From the NCBI RefSeq assembly GCF_018691265.1, contig NW_024881296.1, positions 7,533,427-7,597,426 on the forward strand: a stretch of 64,000 bases of DNA. The letters run 5' to 3'. This document shows positions 24,641 through 38,900 of the stretch, in pieces (within the stretch, counting starts at the first letter, position 1; every line of letters begins with the position of its first letter). Under the pieces are notes generated by a model that was given only the letters and a program-made list of their open reading frames with translations, did not search any database and was not told where the DNA came from. The DNA is from Tyto alba. Taxonomy: Eukaryota > Chordata > Aves > Strigiformes > Tytonidae. Made by a program: the position numbers and the translations under genes.

Positions 24641-27600
24641 ATTTCTCCAATAATTTTTTTTTTTTGGTCGGCATCCTAAGTCTGTACTGTAGTTATCTTA
24701 AATTAGGTTCAGGCACTGCATTTCTCCTGTTCCTGGCTGTGCTGTGTTGATGTGGGTCACCTGGCCTTGCTCTTTGGTAGCCCACCGTGAATAACCCTGC
24801 TCCATCAGAGGAGGTGCTCAACTGTTAGCAGCCACTCTCAGGTGGTTGGTTTCACAATGACTTGTGGTCACTTCTAGGAAGGTATGTAAGAAAAATGCAG
24901 GTATGCATGATGTTTTTGGTTCTTTCTCTGACAAATACAAATCTTCATAAAAGGGAAAGCAGTAGATGTCTGAAAAGGGTTGTTTGCTGAACTCCTACTT
25001 ATCTCTCATAATCCTGGGGTGCTTTACTAAGAAGTAGATATGAAAACTTGGTCCTTTGTCTCTTTCTGTCTGATTAGTTTACCTTTATCGGTGACTGTTG
25101 TTTAAAACTGCATGACATCTGTTCTCACCTATAAACTTTACACGGAAGAGGATGAAGTCTATTTTCTTGTCATCCCAGAGATGCCAGGAGATGTCCATAA
25201 GATTATATAAAACATTATAATTGCACCTATTAATACTGAGCTAATCAGTATTTGAACTAATCAATCAATTTAGAGTAATGTGTTACACAAAGGGACTCCA
25301 ATTTGTCACAATCTGTCTTCCTGAAAGACAAAAAATGTGCAGGAGTTTTTTTTTTACAGTATATAGAAAATAAGGTCCAAAAGGGTGGTTAAAAGGGTCC
25401 GTTTTGTCATCATCTGGACTAACATTGCCTGGAGTATTGTGATAGAGAATAAAGAGGGTCTTGAGACCTTCTTGACCTTGAAAAGAGATTTTCTGTTTAT
25501 GGGGAAAAAATTGCTGCGTTGGATGTGCATGTATGGAGGCTATGTTTGTAACAGTTTCCACTGGTTCTAGGTGTTGGGGAACAAGTTACCTTTCTACCCA
25601 AGGCCAGCCTGATGTAAAGCAAAAGGTTCTTAAAAGGAAGTATTTCACAGAGCTTCTGAGTGTGATAAGATTGATTGATACTGGAAAACAAATAAAGCAA
25701 AACTTTATAGAAATGAAAGGATTTGGAAAGGCAAATGGAGACTTTGCTCTTGTGAAAATGTTTCTATTTCCAAAACGTCCCTTTCTATGGCACCCAGAAG
25801 AGATGACTGGAGTGTCCATCCATCTGCTGCATGTGCAGACACAGTGAGTTTAGGGCGAAGTGCTGAGGTGATTTAGTATGTTGGTCTTAGCTGCAATTAT
25901 CCATCTACTCAGCCACTGAAAGGGCATTTCTGCTTCTGGATTTGGCAGAGTCTGTATCTATCTCTTACTCCCCAGAAGCAGAGGACTGAAGGCTTTGTCC
26001 CTGCCTGTCCTGTGCTTTCCCTCCCACCACTTCCACTGGACAGAAGGACTTTCTGAAACATCACAAAAGCGTCACAGAGTTTCCTTCTCCTGTCTGTGCT
26101 TCTGTTGTGTTTCTGACTTCTCCAGCTTTCCTTCCCTAATGGGAAAAAACCATTTGGATGTAGGCATGGCCTAGGTATTGCACCACAGTAATCAAACCAA
26201 GAGCTGTTGTCAATCCTTGCAGGCAAAAGCCAGCACAGAATGGGTGAACTGATAATGATAGAAAGCAGGATTCTTGTTCTGTCATTAAAACTGTGATTAA
26301 GGATTTCAGTACAAATCTCTCTGGGCAATTATGCAGAAATTTGCTTCAGTCAGTCTATTGCCCAGGACCCCCAGGCACACACCAGCAGCCAATTGTGTAC
26401 TCTGTGCCAATTAGCATGCTGAAGTTTATCCTGCTAGAGATGCAGCCCACCACCAGAGGAACACTATGCCTCTCCAAATCCATTTAACAGCAATACAAAA
26501 GGAACCTAGGGTGCTGGGTTCCTCTGTTTCTGAATCCATCTGCCACCCATCACTTAAATTGTTTGAGAGACTGTATGTTTTATTGCCCATGCTAGGGAGC
26601 CTATAGTGATTTAAGTGACATTCTTCAAGGTATATTTAAAAAAAAAAATAAAAGGGGAAATAATAACAGGAAATAAGCACGTTGGGAGATACGCATGAAG
26701 ACAACTATCTGCACATAAAAGCAAAGAGGTATAGGACTAAAGTTTAAGCGAGGAGTGTATGATTGCATTCACTCTTCCACGGATTACGGTTTCTCACAGC
26801 TACAGCTGCTGTGTTGCTGCTCTCCTGCCTGGGGCTGCCGGGAAGACTGTGTGCGCTAAATCTGGGATTTGCAGCAGAGGGGGCCATCTCTTGGCCTCCA
26901 GAGCCAATTATTGTAAGCATCAATTTCGTGCCTAGGCACAGGGAAATTTAAGAGATGGCTGAATTTAATTAACCTATTCATCTATGTTACAGGAGTTTTG
27001 AGAGGAGGTCTTTGTTTTGCATATATTCTGTTACACTGGGAGACTATGGCCCTTGCCTTACAGCCAATATCTTTCTGTCAATGTTGGGGAAGGTGGGGGG
27101 GAAACAGGTGGGGCCTGTGACTCACTTAAGAAAGCTGTTGTTCTTTGCATGGTAACAACCTAGAAGAAAGAGACTTGTTGTCTTGACGTACACAGAGCAA
27201 GTGAATATATTTTTCTGCAGGGAACTGAGTGTGTTAAGTCTCAAGCACAACAGGGCTGCATTCTGACAAGACTTAAATGCTGTTATAATACTGTACCGCT
27301 GTGACTATACTAAAGTAGCTGCTACAAAGCTGTATTTAATGCCCAATTATGTAAGGTATAACTAAATGTTTCAAGCCATTATGATGTTCCTGCAGGGCTC
27401 CTAAACTCTCCAAAATGTATAACTGTTTTTAAAATCTTCAAGAACTAATATTCTAGGATTTGTGGGGTTTGTGGTGTGGTGGCTTCTTTGGTTGATCGTT
27501 TTTGCTGTTTGTTTTTCTTTTTTTTTTTAACCTGCTATAGAATGGCTGTAACTAGTTTATTGGGAGTTAGTCTCCTGTGAATTTCTACTCATATTACAGA

Positions 27601-29544
27601 AGAGAAGAAACTCGAGGTTTCTTGTCAGTACATTGTGATGCCATTAGTTTCCCCTTCAGATTTCAGGAGCCATTTAAAAGCCTAAGGGCATTCTAGTATC
27701 AGTTGTACAATGCTGGTAGTAAAAGTCACATAAGCCTTAGTTTGAGTATATGCTGAACAGCATCTAAAAAGTTGTCTGTCTTTCTACTTGGGTTGGTAAG
27801 ACTGCAATTGCATCCTGAAGTATTTTGCACTTAGTACTTATCATCCATTTGCCATGATTCTCTCCTTGGTGCAAGATGGAGTAGCTGCTTCTGAGCCTTT
27901 CAAATTCAGCTGTGCGGAGAACTGAAGACTTGCCTGGAGTTTGACCCAGAATTCAGGTTCAGCTTATTGCTTGCTTGTGCTTTCAAAGTCTGTCCAGTGC
28001 TTTGGCCACAAAAACAGGTCTCGGGGGGAGGAAGAAAAAAAAAAAAAGAAACCACAAAACCACATAAGTGTCTTCTCATGTCAATTTGTTGATTTTTTCC
28101 TTGGGTGTTTGCACAATATTCTGGTTTATATAATTTTGGGGTTTTACATACAGAATTTTAGAAGAGCTTAAGTAATCTTTTTAATAACATTGGAACAAAA
28201 TTTTTTTCCTCTTTTTGTGAAAGTTTCTAAGATACTTGCTTTTCAGTCTATTTTTGGAATAAAAGCACATTTTAAAGTTCAGGGTTTTCCTCAGGGAGAG
28301 GGAATCTCCTTTTTCAATCGGCTCTACCGAGGATGATCCTCTTGGAGCCTTGGAACCAACTCCCTATTGTCACAGATGCAGACATAAAAGAAAAATAGGT
28401 AGAGATAAATTCATCATGTCATGGTCCTCTAATTCTTAAGGGAAACCCCCTCTGTCTCCTCCAGTCACTTCCCAAACTTAGTAAAATTAAAGCTCTTGGT
28501 AAAGTAGAGTCTTAGACATTAAGTCTTCAGTTTGCTGACCTTTTCTCCTTGTGCTGTGGCTGGAGCAGCAGGGTTGGGGGAGGTGAAGGCACGCAACGTA
28601 CTGAACCATTTCTAGGCTGCAGCTCTGGACTCTGCTCCCTATGTGCTCTCTGGAATGCTTTTTTCAGGTTCATAAATGACAGGTCATGAGCCAAAAGCAC
28701 AAACGTACTTGACCAACATACAGAGGGTCTTGAAAGCTCTGTACTTGAAAAATGATTCATTGTATTTCTAACACCTACCATATCCCAAGTATAGTGTGCC
28801 ATCATGACTTTCCCTTCTTAGCACCTATTAAAGAGAATCCCTGGGCTAATCCTTCAGAGATAATGAGCAGAATGATGGTAGTCATAGAAACTGCTGCTTA
28901 AACATCTGTGTTTTGTACAAACTCCAGAGTACGGCTAATTACACAAGTGATGGAAATCTGTTTCAGCCCGGTATGAAGCACTGCCATTTTATTAGCTCTA
29001 AGCAAGTTTCCTGTTCAAAAATGGTATAACTGCAACTCTTCTTTAGGTGGGCTTGTTGGTAGTGAAATTAAGGGGAATTTCTAAACACAGTGCTTGTGAT
29101 TTATTGGTAAAGGGCTTCTTGAACAAATCTGATTCAAGGACAAAAAAATAATTGAGGTGGCCATAGAAATAGGTGTGTCATACTCGTATCATAAATAGGA
29201 TCTGAATTCAGTGCATCATGTTTAAAACTGCTTTTTCCAGTGAGGGTTCAGATCTGATGTAGCTCTCAGAGCTGTAGATCTGCTGGTCATGTGTCCTTGT
29301 AGTTTCAGGCTGGGAGAATGGACTGATTTTCATCACACCTACTAAATTATTTGAATGTTAGAGGATACTACTTGGGGTAAACGAACATGGTGATTGGGCA
29401 TGTTTAATGATCCCTTTGCCTACAAGGACTTCAGACTTTTTGGCTTCTTCCCAAGTTTGTCTAGTTTCAAATTCTCTTGCATAGCCCAGTACAGCTGACA
29501 GACTACTAAGCTCAGTTTTATACCAGTGTTCCCATGCCAGCGCG
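24641..29544. other. Sequence without supported genes
   Basis: AT-rich DNA with scattered A and T runs. The longest open frame (25909-26328, minus, 139 codons) has no domain, repeat or compositional signature that I can interpret. Confidence 0.55.
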
Positions 29545-29997
29545 AGGGAGAGATCAACAAACTGGAAAAAGCCTGGCAGAGTGTGGCTGAAGTGGCTGGG
29601 GGACCACAGCATGAGATGTACAGGGAGAGGCTGAGGGAAAGGGGGAGGTCTAGCGTGGAGAAGAGAAGTTAAGGAAGGGGCTAATTTCCATCTCCCAGTG
29701 ACTGATGGAGTGTTGCAGAGGAGATTCAGCCAGGCTCTTCTCAAGGGTGCAAAACTAAAGGACAAGAAGCAATTGTCACAAATTGCAAAAGGGAAAATTT
29801 TGCTTGGAGGTAACCACTTCTATTGCAATAAACTTAAGCACAGGAGTAAGTGCTCAAGGGGGCTCTGAGCCCCTGGGAACTTTCAAAACTCAACAAAACT
29901 GAGCCCTGCATAACCTGATCTGGCTTTGAAACTAGCCTTGCTTTGAGTAGGAGGTTGAACTACAAGATCTCCAAAGTGCTAGCCTGTGTTTTTCTGT
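29545..29997 (+). mobile_element. CR1 LINE 3' fragment, plus strand
   Basis: Read on the plus strand this follows the 3' part of CR1. Landmarks are GGCTGAGGGAAAGGGGGAG (about 29630), GTGGAGAAGAGAAG near 29657-29670, a degenerate 3' untranslated stretch, and the ACAAGATCTCCAAAG block near 29960-29974 that corresponds to the end of the element. It is truncated at its 5' end and diverged, with indels. The terminal octamer repeats are not clearly preserved. The boundaries are approximate. Confidence 0.7.
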
Positions 29998-32900
29998 CCT
30001 TTTGTGAAAACGAGGCAAGGAACAAGGAAGTTAGTTCAGGTCATGCAACAAACTTGTGTCCAGGTCAAGAACAGAGAACATGTATCCCTTAATTTCAAAC
30101 CAGTGTTGCACTAAGTAGCCTGTATTATCTTTCTGGCACAGCAGTATTTCCCTGATGAGCCTGATTTCAGAGCATTCATGATCTAATATAACAAGCAGCT
30201 TTTTGTTCTCTTTTATAAAAATAAATAAGGGGATGGGTAAAAATATTTAAGCTTTCCTGCCTCAAGGGTAGCTTAAAGAAGTGATGCTTTTAAGCCGTGT
30301 GCTTTTCCTTATGGCTTTTGTTGTGGAATTGTATCAGACTTGAGTAGGAGTCCCACCTATGTTCTAAGAGGGTCATCTTTTTCTCCAAAGACATTTTTCT
30401 TCATAAATAGTAATGGTTAAGGTGCATCTGCATTCCTGGAAATTTTATTTTAAAACAGAAATAGTAAGTATGTTCAGATGCTAATATTTTCTGGCATGAT
30501 CCATGTCTTGGTTATCTCTAGTGATGACATGGAAGTTTTTATTAGCAGACAGGAAATCTTTCTTTTTCCTGTGGTTCATGAGGTGGCTGGTATTATTTCA
30601 ACTGTTGTTGCTGAATTTTAGCCTGAATGGGATCATCTAGCTGTCAAGGTAAATTACAACAAAGTGTTGGGAATGTGTGGGGTTATTTTTTGCTGTATTA
30701 AAATATTTCATCAAATACAGCCCCATGAATCTGGGTTAGTAATTATGAATAGTGTTAAAATTTATGTAGACAACTGGTAATAAAACTGCAACATCTCTAA
30801 GTCGTGGGGGCGTGGGGAAGAACCCAACAAAACCCCACCTGTATTGACTTTAATAATTTTTTATTATCAGGTTACTGCACAGGTTTCTCATAAACTACAT
30901 TTGCTGAATTTCCCCTTTACCTATAATACAGAATGTGTGTCTTTACCACTGCCCAGCCCCTTTTAGCTGGCATAATAAGCCTTACCCAACCATCTGCACT
31001 GATTAGCCTCAGGAAATATAACACAGGTTTTCTTCCTCCATCTTGGCAGAGGCTTTGGCTGCACTACAGCGTACTCGAAATAAAATAAAAATAAATCATT
31101 AATTCTACAGATTAAAAGAGACTAAAGGAAGAAATAAATAACTTGCTTATTGACTACAGCTCTCTGATCAGGCTGCAATCCTTGCAGCGTTTGCTGGTCT
31201 GTTGCAAAGGTCTCGGTCCTGAAAAGGGAGGGATACCATGCGCGGCTGTAAGACTGTTGGTGAGGGAGCTGGTGGCAAATCTGACTCCCGCCTCTTGTGC
31301 AAGACCGGGGACAGGCCAGACCTCTCCGTCTCACAGCGTGCCCCCCCCAGTCCAGCTCTGGAGATGGCACGTAAGGTCAGCACACTTGCTTTGCTGCAGG
31401 GCTTTGAGCTTTCTGCAGCATTTAGAAATCTGATAACTTTGTTCAGGCTCTCTGAAGGGATCTGTCGCATCGTGGACCCCATCCTCCTGCAAGCACTTTT
31501 GCACCTGCTTAACTCTTTAGTTAAGAATATCCATGCTTTAAAATCTTTGAACATTTGTAGCTTGCGAGAAGGCTAAATTTCTCCCCTGGGCCACCATTCC
31601 AGCAACTGGAAGAGGCACTCTGAAATGCCTTTGAGCGGGAAGGGTATATTTTGCACAGAGCATAAGCTTTTGAGCTGATACATATTGCAGCTAGCTTGGA
31701 TAACATCACTGAGGTGCAAAAAGTTATTCAAGAGCACTTTTTTTCATTGCTTTATCTTGTCTGAAGCAGTTTAGGATATTCCTTCTGTGGATCTAAGCAC
31801 TATGAGGTGACCTGGAGCTTACTGACCTCATGGTTTTACTGTAGGGGAAATACTAGAGAAATGGCAGGTAAAAGCTGTGAAGTTTAAAAGTTAGACACAG
31901 CTGCATGGTGTCTCAAGTAAGCTTTCTCTTGGTGTCATGATGGAGGGCAAAGCTTGATATTTTTTTTTTTTTAAATCCCCCACAGGTGATTTCAATAAAA
32001 TTGAATCCTGAAGGTGAAAGTAGTTTGGTTTTTAAAAAATTTTTTAATTAATTTTTGGTTTTATTTCTCAAAGGGTGGCATGCGTGTGTGTTTTCAGTTT
32101 TCCCAATTTACCGGGGAGGGTTGAACTGCACTCATGGCATCTATGAAATCTTAATATTGAGTTGTTTTAATGACATGCACAATCACTTTGACACTTAGAC
32201 AAATATGAATTAGGGAGAACAGATTTAAACCTGTTCTTTCATGGGGAATAATCCTTCATTATGTAGCAAACTCCTTCAGGATCAACTCTTCAAACCTAGG
32301 TAAGTTACATGGGGGTAACCATAATGAAAAATAACTTTGCAATGGACCTTACTGGCCTCTGAGAAGTTCTCACTGAGCTACAGCCTATTCCCTCTGAGGG
32401 GGCAGGGAATGGGAGATAAAACCAGTGCTGCTCTGCTAAGCATGGGGACCCTTGGCTCAGTGCGGGCACTGACTCACCTCTTCTGGAGGGCTGTGGGCTA
32501 TAAGTGCAGTTAAGATTTAGCCTGAAGATGCCTGCAAAATAAACTTGTCTGCTTGGTTGATGACGATATCCCCATCTGCCACAGCCCAGCTCTGCTGGTG
32601 AAAATGCTCAGGCGATCCCTCTCCAATCACTTCAGTCTGACCCAGCCAGAGAGTAAGCAGGTCTGAGCTCAAGCTGTGGAGAGGTGTCCTCCTCTGGAGC
32701 TACCTCTAGCTGTACCTTACTCCACGTGCTGATCACTGTGCTTGTCTCTGCCTCTCCTCTACTGCTAGAGGCTGCTGCCCTCTGCTCCCCTGGACTGGCT
32801 GATAATATGAACTTCCATTGGGCAAAATCAGTTGGGTTAGGCTAAATTTAGGCTCAGCTCCTCTGAGGTGCTTAATTGCCTTGGATGTTTAACTGCCTCA

Positions 32901-35900
32901 TTAGGCATCTGCTATCCATCAAGCAGTTACCCAGCTGCCACCTAATCTTCTGCTGAGCACTGATAGAGCCACCTATGCCGTGGTTATCAGCAGTTTTAGC
33001 ACTAGCACAATCTCTGAAGACTTTGACTGGGGTTTTAAAACCACCTCACCACCATCCCCCAAATTACCACACCGGTGTCCCCAGAGAAAACAAAACCAGA
33101 AGATGGTCAGCCAGGACCCCAACTTCTCTTGGGAGGCTTATAGGAAGGGTTATGTTCAAACTATCATGCTGACTAGGATGAGATGTTTCTGGTGTCTCCC
33201 TCCTCTCAAGTGGATGCCCTAACCTCATGTTTAGCAGTGATCTGCCTTTCCTCTAACTGCACAAAACAACTTCTGACTAGCACTCAAATCCCTTTCTCTG
33301 ATCATTAAAGGAAGTAAAGTTATGTTTAAGCTGTTGACTGTACACTGATATTCCCAGTGAAGGCAAGCAGCAAAATAACATTGGTGCCTTAACTGTAAAG
33401 CCTACCTGGAAGCACAATGTGAGACCCACATCCATTGAAAGCCAAAATTTACTTGTGGTCCAGATCCACTGATGAAGGGCAAGAGAGGAATTCAGGTACA
33501 GTGCTTAATTCCTTGAATCCTCATCCTCTCTTCTTAAATGTTTTGATAAAAAAGATAATGATGTGGAAAGGACCAAAACGGAGACAAAATTTTTTGAGGT
33601 CTGAACTCTCTGCTAACTTGCCTATTAGTTGATGCACAACTGACAAGTGAGTTAACTTTTGAACTGCACTTCATTAGTTACAGGAAATAACCTGAAATTT
33701 AGTAATGTATACCTTACATCTTAAAGATAACACTTCCCAATGCTGGAAGGAAGAGCACGTTTTTCCCCCCAAGGCATTTTATTATAAAACTTTCATCTTC
33801 CCATATATTACAAACCTACTGATAGAATAATCCCCAATTACAATATGCAGGAGTGTTTTGTAACTAAACTCATTGGTGGTAGGTTTTATTTTATTGGTGT
33901 TTTGTTTCTTTTTAATCGATTCTAGAGGTACACCACCAAACCCCGGTTTACTTAATTTCCTTATGCAAAAAAAATACAAACCCAGGATATCAAACTGGAG
34001 GAATCCACTGCAATAGTGGTTTTCTTTCTTCAGAAAGTTAATACTGCATATTATCTGGAATATAGTATTTAGCACCTGCTGTTTAATATCAACCTGTCTG
34101 ATAATGTAGCAGTAGACTTGAAACTTCCTAGACAGTTGCACAGTGCTCAGTGACATGTGTCAGTCAGTCTGTACTGGGGATTAATCTAAACAATAGGCAG
34201 AGGTTAGAAGAAATTGCAAAACCCAAATCATGAGCCTTGAGCTAACTTTTGCTGAGGTTTGTCTCCCTGTGTAGCTAGGAAGTACTTATGATTGCAATAT
34301 GTTTATTAAAAAAAAAAAAAAAGGTTAGTTGTAAGTAGCACTGTCTACATTATTTAAAAAAAAAAATTCATTTTCTCACAGCTCAACAGTGAGGACAGAA
34401 CTTTGCACCAAGTAATTGGAAGTGCATGAAGTCTGAGATGGTTCAAACATCTTAGTGTTCCCTTTGCAGCTTAGCTTGATTGCAAGATTTACAGAGGACT
34501 GTAGGTCTTTGCTATACTTAATGGGTTTTGGAAAAGCAGACTTGTGTGTGAGAACAGCCTGGAAAGGTTAGACAGCTGACATTTCAGGAGGAAGCAAATA
34601 ACACAGGTTGATAATGTCAAGGAGCTGGTGCAAACAGTCTTTTGAGGGCTACAGGTGGGTCCCAGATAAATGCTACAATAACTGGCAACTTCGATTTAAA
34701 AATTATGTTTTGGGTAGTAGCATTATTTCCTGTTTGCCTGCGAGACTTGCCAGAAATGTCAGACAGGGATGGTGATATTTTACATATGACATTTTTCTTC
34801 CTAGCTCTTTTCAGGGGTCGTAAATATCTTCCTTGAGGACAGCCTGTATTCCGTTCCTTCCTGCATTTGTGAGCAGGAGGTGCTTGCAGAATATAGGCAG
34901 GGTATTTAGGCTCCTAACCTACCCGCCAATACTGGTGCTGATCCCACACAGATACCTGGTCTTGCTACGAAATGAAAGTGCAGTGCTATCCAAAATCACA
35001 CCATCTTATTGAATGCTTGTGCTACAGTGTACAGCAGAGCCCCCAGCACATGATTAAACACGATCAACACCAGTACATAAAGCTGGCTTGAAAAGAGAGC
35101 CCTGATAAGGATCCAGTGCTATGCAAGTCTTTCTTAAGCTATACCATGGAATTCTGTGTTCAACGTGTAATTTTGGTGTTGAAAAGTGAAAGCTGAAGAC
35201 TTGCATCCTTTGATGTAACTGTACTCAAATACCTGGGGATAAATCTGTCAGTGAGTAGTAAATTCTTGTCTGCCTACCCATTGCATCCAAATATATTTCC
35301 TAGAAGCTGCTAGAGATGAGGTGGAGTGGGAGACTTTAGTCAAGCAACGTAAGTGGTGGATGAGCTGTGCATTCATAAAAGGTGACCTCACCATAGTGGG
35401 TCCGAGTTACACCCCCTCAGAGCCAGATACACATTCCTGCTATAAACACCTGTGGCAAGAAGGTGATACCGCTCCACCTTCATGGGGCACCCGTTGTGGG
35501 CTCTTTGGTTACAGACCTCCAAAGATCTGCAGCCACTGGGTTCTGATGGCAAATGTCCAGTGAGTTTCCATCAGAAAAGGCCCCCTTGCTTTCAGTTCCC
35601 TGGAATGCTGATTTTCTCAAAGTTGCCATTGATACTAACCTTTCTGACTAATACTTTGCTTTTGTCCTGTGGTCAAAGTTGCTATCAAGTTTTGAAGGTT
35701 ATGACTTGGTAATTGGAGCCACCAGTTTTTATAATTGACTTCAGGTGCAATAGATGATGGAGATCACTTTTTATTATGTATGTCAGTACTTGTGACTGCA
35801 AAGCTTGACAGTCACTGTATTCAAATCGTTATGGCCAAATGCACTTCCATGACAAAGACAAGTTGCTGTGCTTGCATTTGTAAACCACCTTGTCAGTAAA

Positions 35901-38900
35901 GTTCACTGTCTTGAACAGATTGTGTGAATATGCAAATACCAGAAATGTGGACACAGCATCTTTTTGTCTTAAAGAAACAATATATAAATTTCTTTTTATT
36001 ATACTTATAAGCAACATTCTCTCTGATAGGTACATACTTATGTAGCTACCATGTAAACGCTGTTATGTGTTGCTGGGTGTCAATAGTATTCACAAATTAG
36101 TATGTCTCCTGGCACTCTCTGGGAGAGAATTCTGGATTTGTGAAAAAGCTGGGCTTTGAGTATGAATTATAAAAGGAAGAGTTAAATTTCTGCTAGTGAC
36201 TCAGCATTGCCAGAAGGTTAGTTTTTATTTTAGATTACTGCAATTGTTTTGTTTATCAGGCTTTACAGAAAAATGTGACTTTTTGAATATTAGTTAAAAA
36301 TAGAATGGAAAGACATAAAGCTCTCTGAGTTTGTTTTAACCAGATTCATTACTTCCCTTCTCTTATAAAGAACAGAAATTACTTTCATATAGCATCTGGC
36401 TCCCATGGTATTTGCTATAGCTGGTGCAGGGGAAGAAAGATGAGCAGCAGAACCACAGAGATACAGGACTGGGCATCAGGTAACAGGCAGTGTCATCTCA
36501 TAACTGTATATCAAGGTATATATTGTAGGTGTATACATGTTAGTTTCCATTTGCTGAAGTTCAAGAAGTTTTTCCCAGTGGAAGGAGAGTCTGTCAGTGG
36601 AAGAATTATGTTACAACTACCGAAGGAAAAAAACGTCTTGCTCCTTCTCATACAACCAGATAGTTTATTGCTCTTGAAAACCACCTTTTTTGCTTGTTAT
36701 AGGCATTGATGGAAAGCCGTGGTGGTGACTCAGCTAGCATGTCAGTTGAAATATGAAATACTAATGAGTTAAATAGATTGTTGAACAAAATAAAATAATT
36801 TTTGTGACAGGGCAAAGGGGTTTTTTGTTTGCTTGTTTGCTTTTGCTATCCTGAGTACCTAGGATACTCAGAAATCCTATCTTTCACGTCTTTGCATCAT
36901 CTTTATTTGCTCTGATGTTGAAGATAGGTTGTTGGCTAGCCCTCTCCTAAATATGGTGCCCTGCAGTTCCTCAGCAAAGCCCACTGCAGTAGCTTCCTTG
37001 GAAGGTCAGCTTTTTTGTTTGGCCTCTGGATCGAAGGCTCTCTGAGACCCTTGGTGTTCTGCCACCTTTTGCAGGAGAGTTGCAGTGCTCTGATGGCTGA
37101 AGTTGTACAGCAGCCAGAGACAGGAGAATTTTGACCCAGAGAGGTGGCAAACAAGGTGGTAACCATGTACAGTCTGGGCCTGTATGTATGTATGTATTAT
37201 AGACTGATATGGTTAAAGCTGTTCAGCTTGTTGTTACTGAACAGTACTGAGCCTGTGGGGAGAAACCAGACCTGTTAACCCTTGATATCTGTATATTTAT
37301 CAGCAGTTACCTGAGTATGTTACATCCCAGCACAAACTTTAATACTGTTCTGGAAGCATAGGTCTGTGCTCAGAAAGACAAGAATATCTATTGTATTTCC
37401 AGCCCTTGCTTCCTGCACAGCCAGCAGCCTCCATTACCCTTGTCTGGACACCGCCAGCTGCACTCTGCTGCTCTGAGTTTGGCAGGGCACACGGCTAAAC
37501 ATCTAGGAGTTAGATTTCTCCTCCAGAGACCACTGTGTCCGTGGCAGTATGCTTTCTTGTCTTATTTTAGTTAGAGCGTGGGCCTAGTGCTGCTCCCGTC
37601 CCGGCTGGCCTGAAGCCTGTGTTCGTCGTGGTTGGTGCCTGAGGCAGCAATGAGATCGCTCTTCAGCAGCGAGGCAGGAGGGTGCAGGAAAGTGCACGTG
37701 TCTCATCAGGCAGGAGTAGTATTGGAGGCAGCAGGTATATTTAGAACCTTTTAATTTTTTTTTTTTTTAACCTCTTGCAATTATTTGGTTGACAGACTCC
37801 AAAACATCATGTTTGGGGCTGGGAGGGTGGGTAGTGGTGTCATGAACTTTGTATAAATGCAAACTGGAAGAGATAGCAGAGTTTCTCTGCTGATGTGGCC
37901 AACTCCTCCTGCCCAGGTCTTCCTTATCTAGTTGCAGTGACTGGTGTCTGAGCTTTCCATTTAGTGTCCCCTCCAATCCTCCTTATTGTAAGTCATTGAT
38001 GTGCAGTTTGATGCCTTTATTCCTATGGGGTGTTGCAGAGTGTTTGTTTCTTTTCTTTTTCTTTTTTTTTGTTGGAGGTATCATTTCAAACAACAGATTT
38101 GATTCCTTGGTTTATGACTCAGTTGAGGAGGTAGGAACCTAGATGTGCTTGCTGCTACCTTTTATCCAGATAACTAATATACTTTTTATTTTTTTTGCAT
38201 ATTTGTTTGTAAAGGTTCTGCTGTTATAACTGTGAAACTGGTTTCAGTCTTAATATCTGAGTAGTTCTCCATGAATTACATGATGATAACATTGAAAATG
38301 TTGCCTCCTCCTGAAATAGTGTAGTTGAATCAGAACTTTAAGTTTGCAGGAAGACGGCCAAATAACATTTCAGTGCTTTGCCACATGGTATAATTTCATC
38401 ATTAGAAACGACACAAGTTGAACTGCAATCTTCCAACAGAAGACAACTGCACAGGCAGGACACTCCTACACAGCATCTCCTCTCTATATTTACTGTAACC
38501 AGTTTGCGTTCGTCATTTATGTTTGATTAATGAGTTCACCAGTTCTGGAGCTATTTGTACTTCCGAGTCCTCCTTGACCATCATGCAAGGACACCTTTAA
38601 GGTCCCTTAATGTGCCCCTGTTCAAAGAGAACTGTTGCTTGGTGGTAGTTTTGCTCTGGAACGTGACAACGTTCATTGCAGATGTTTCTGAAATGATACT
38701 GAAATCCCCTGTGCCCTGGGAACTGTTGGCTGCGCAAAGGACACGAGTGGTGTGGGAGCTGCCTGCCCTGGGACGTGGTGGCTCATGGACAGGGAGCAGG
38801 CTGGGCTGCACTTCTTTGCATGGGAAGATTTGGCAGAATGAACACAAAGGCCAGAGACCATTTTCATTCCACTGGATCAGCAGTTTCCAAAAGAAAACTA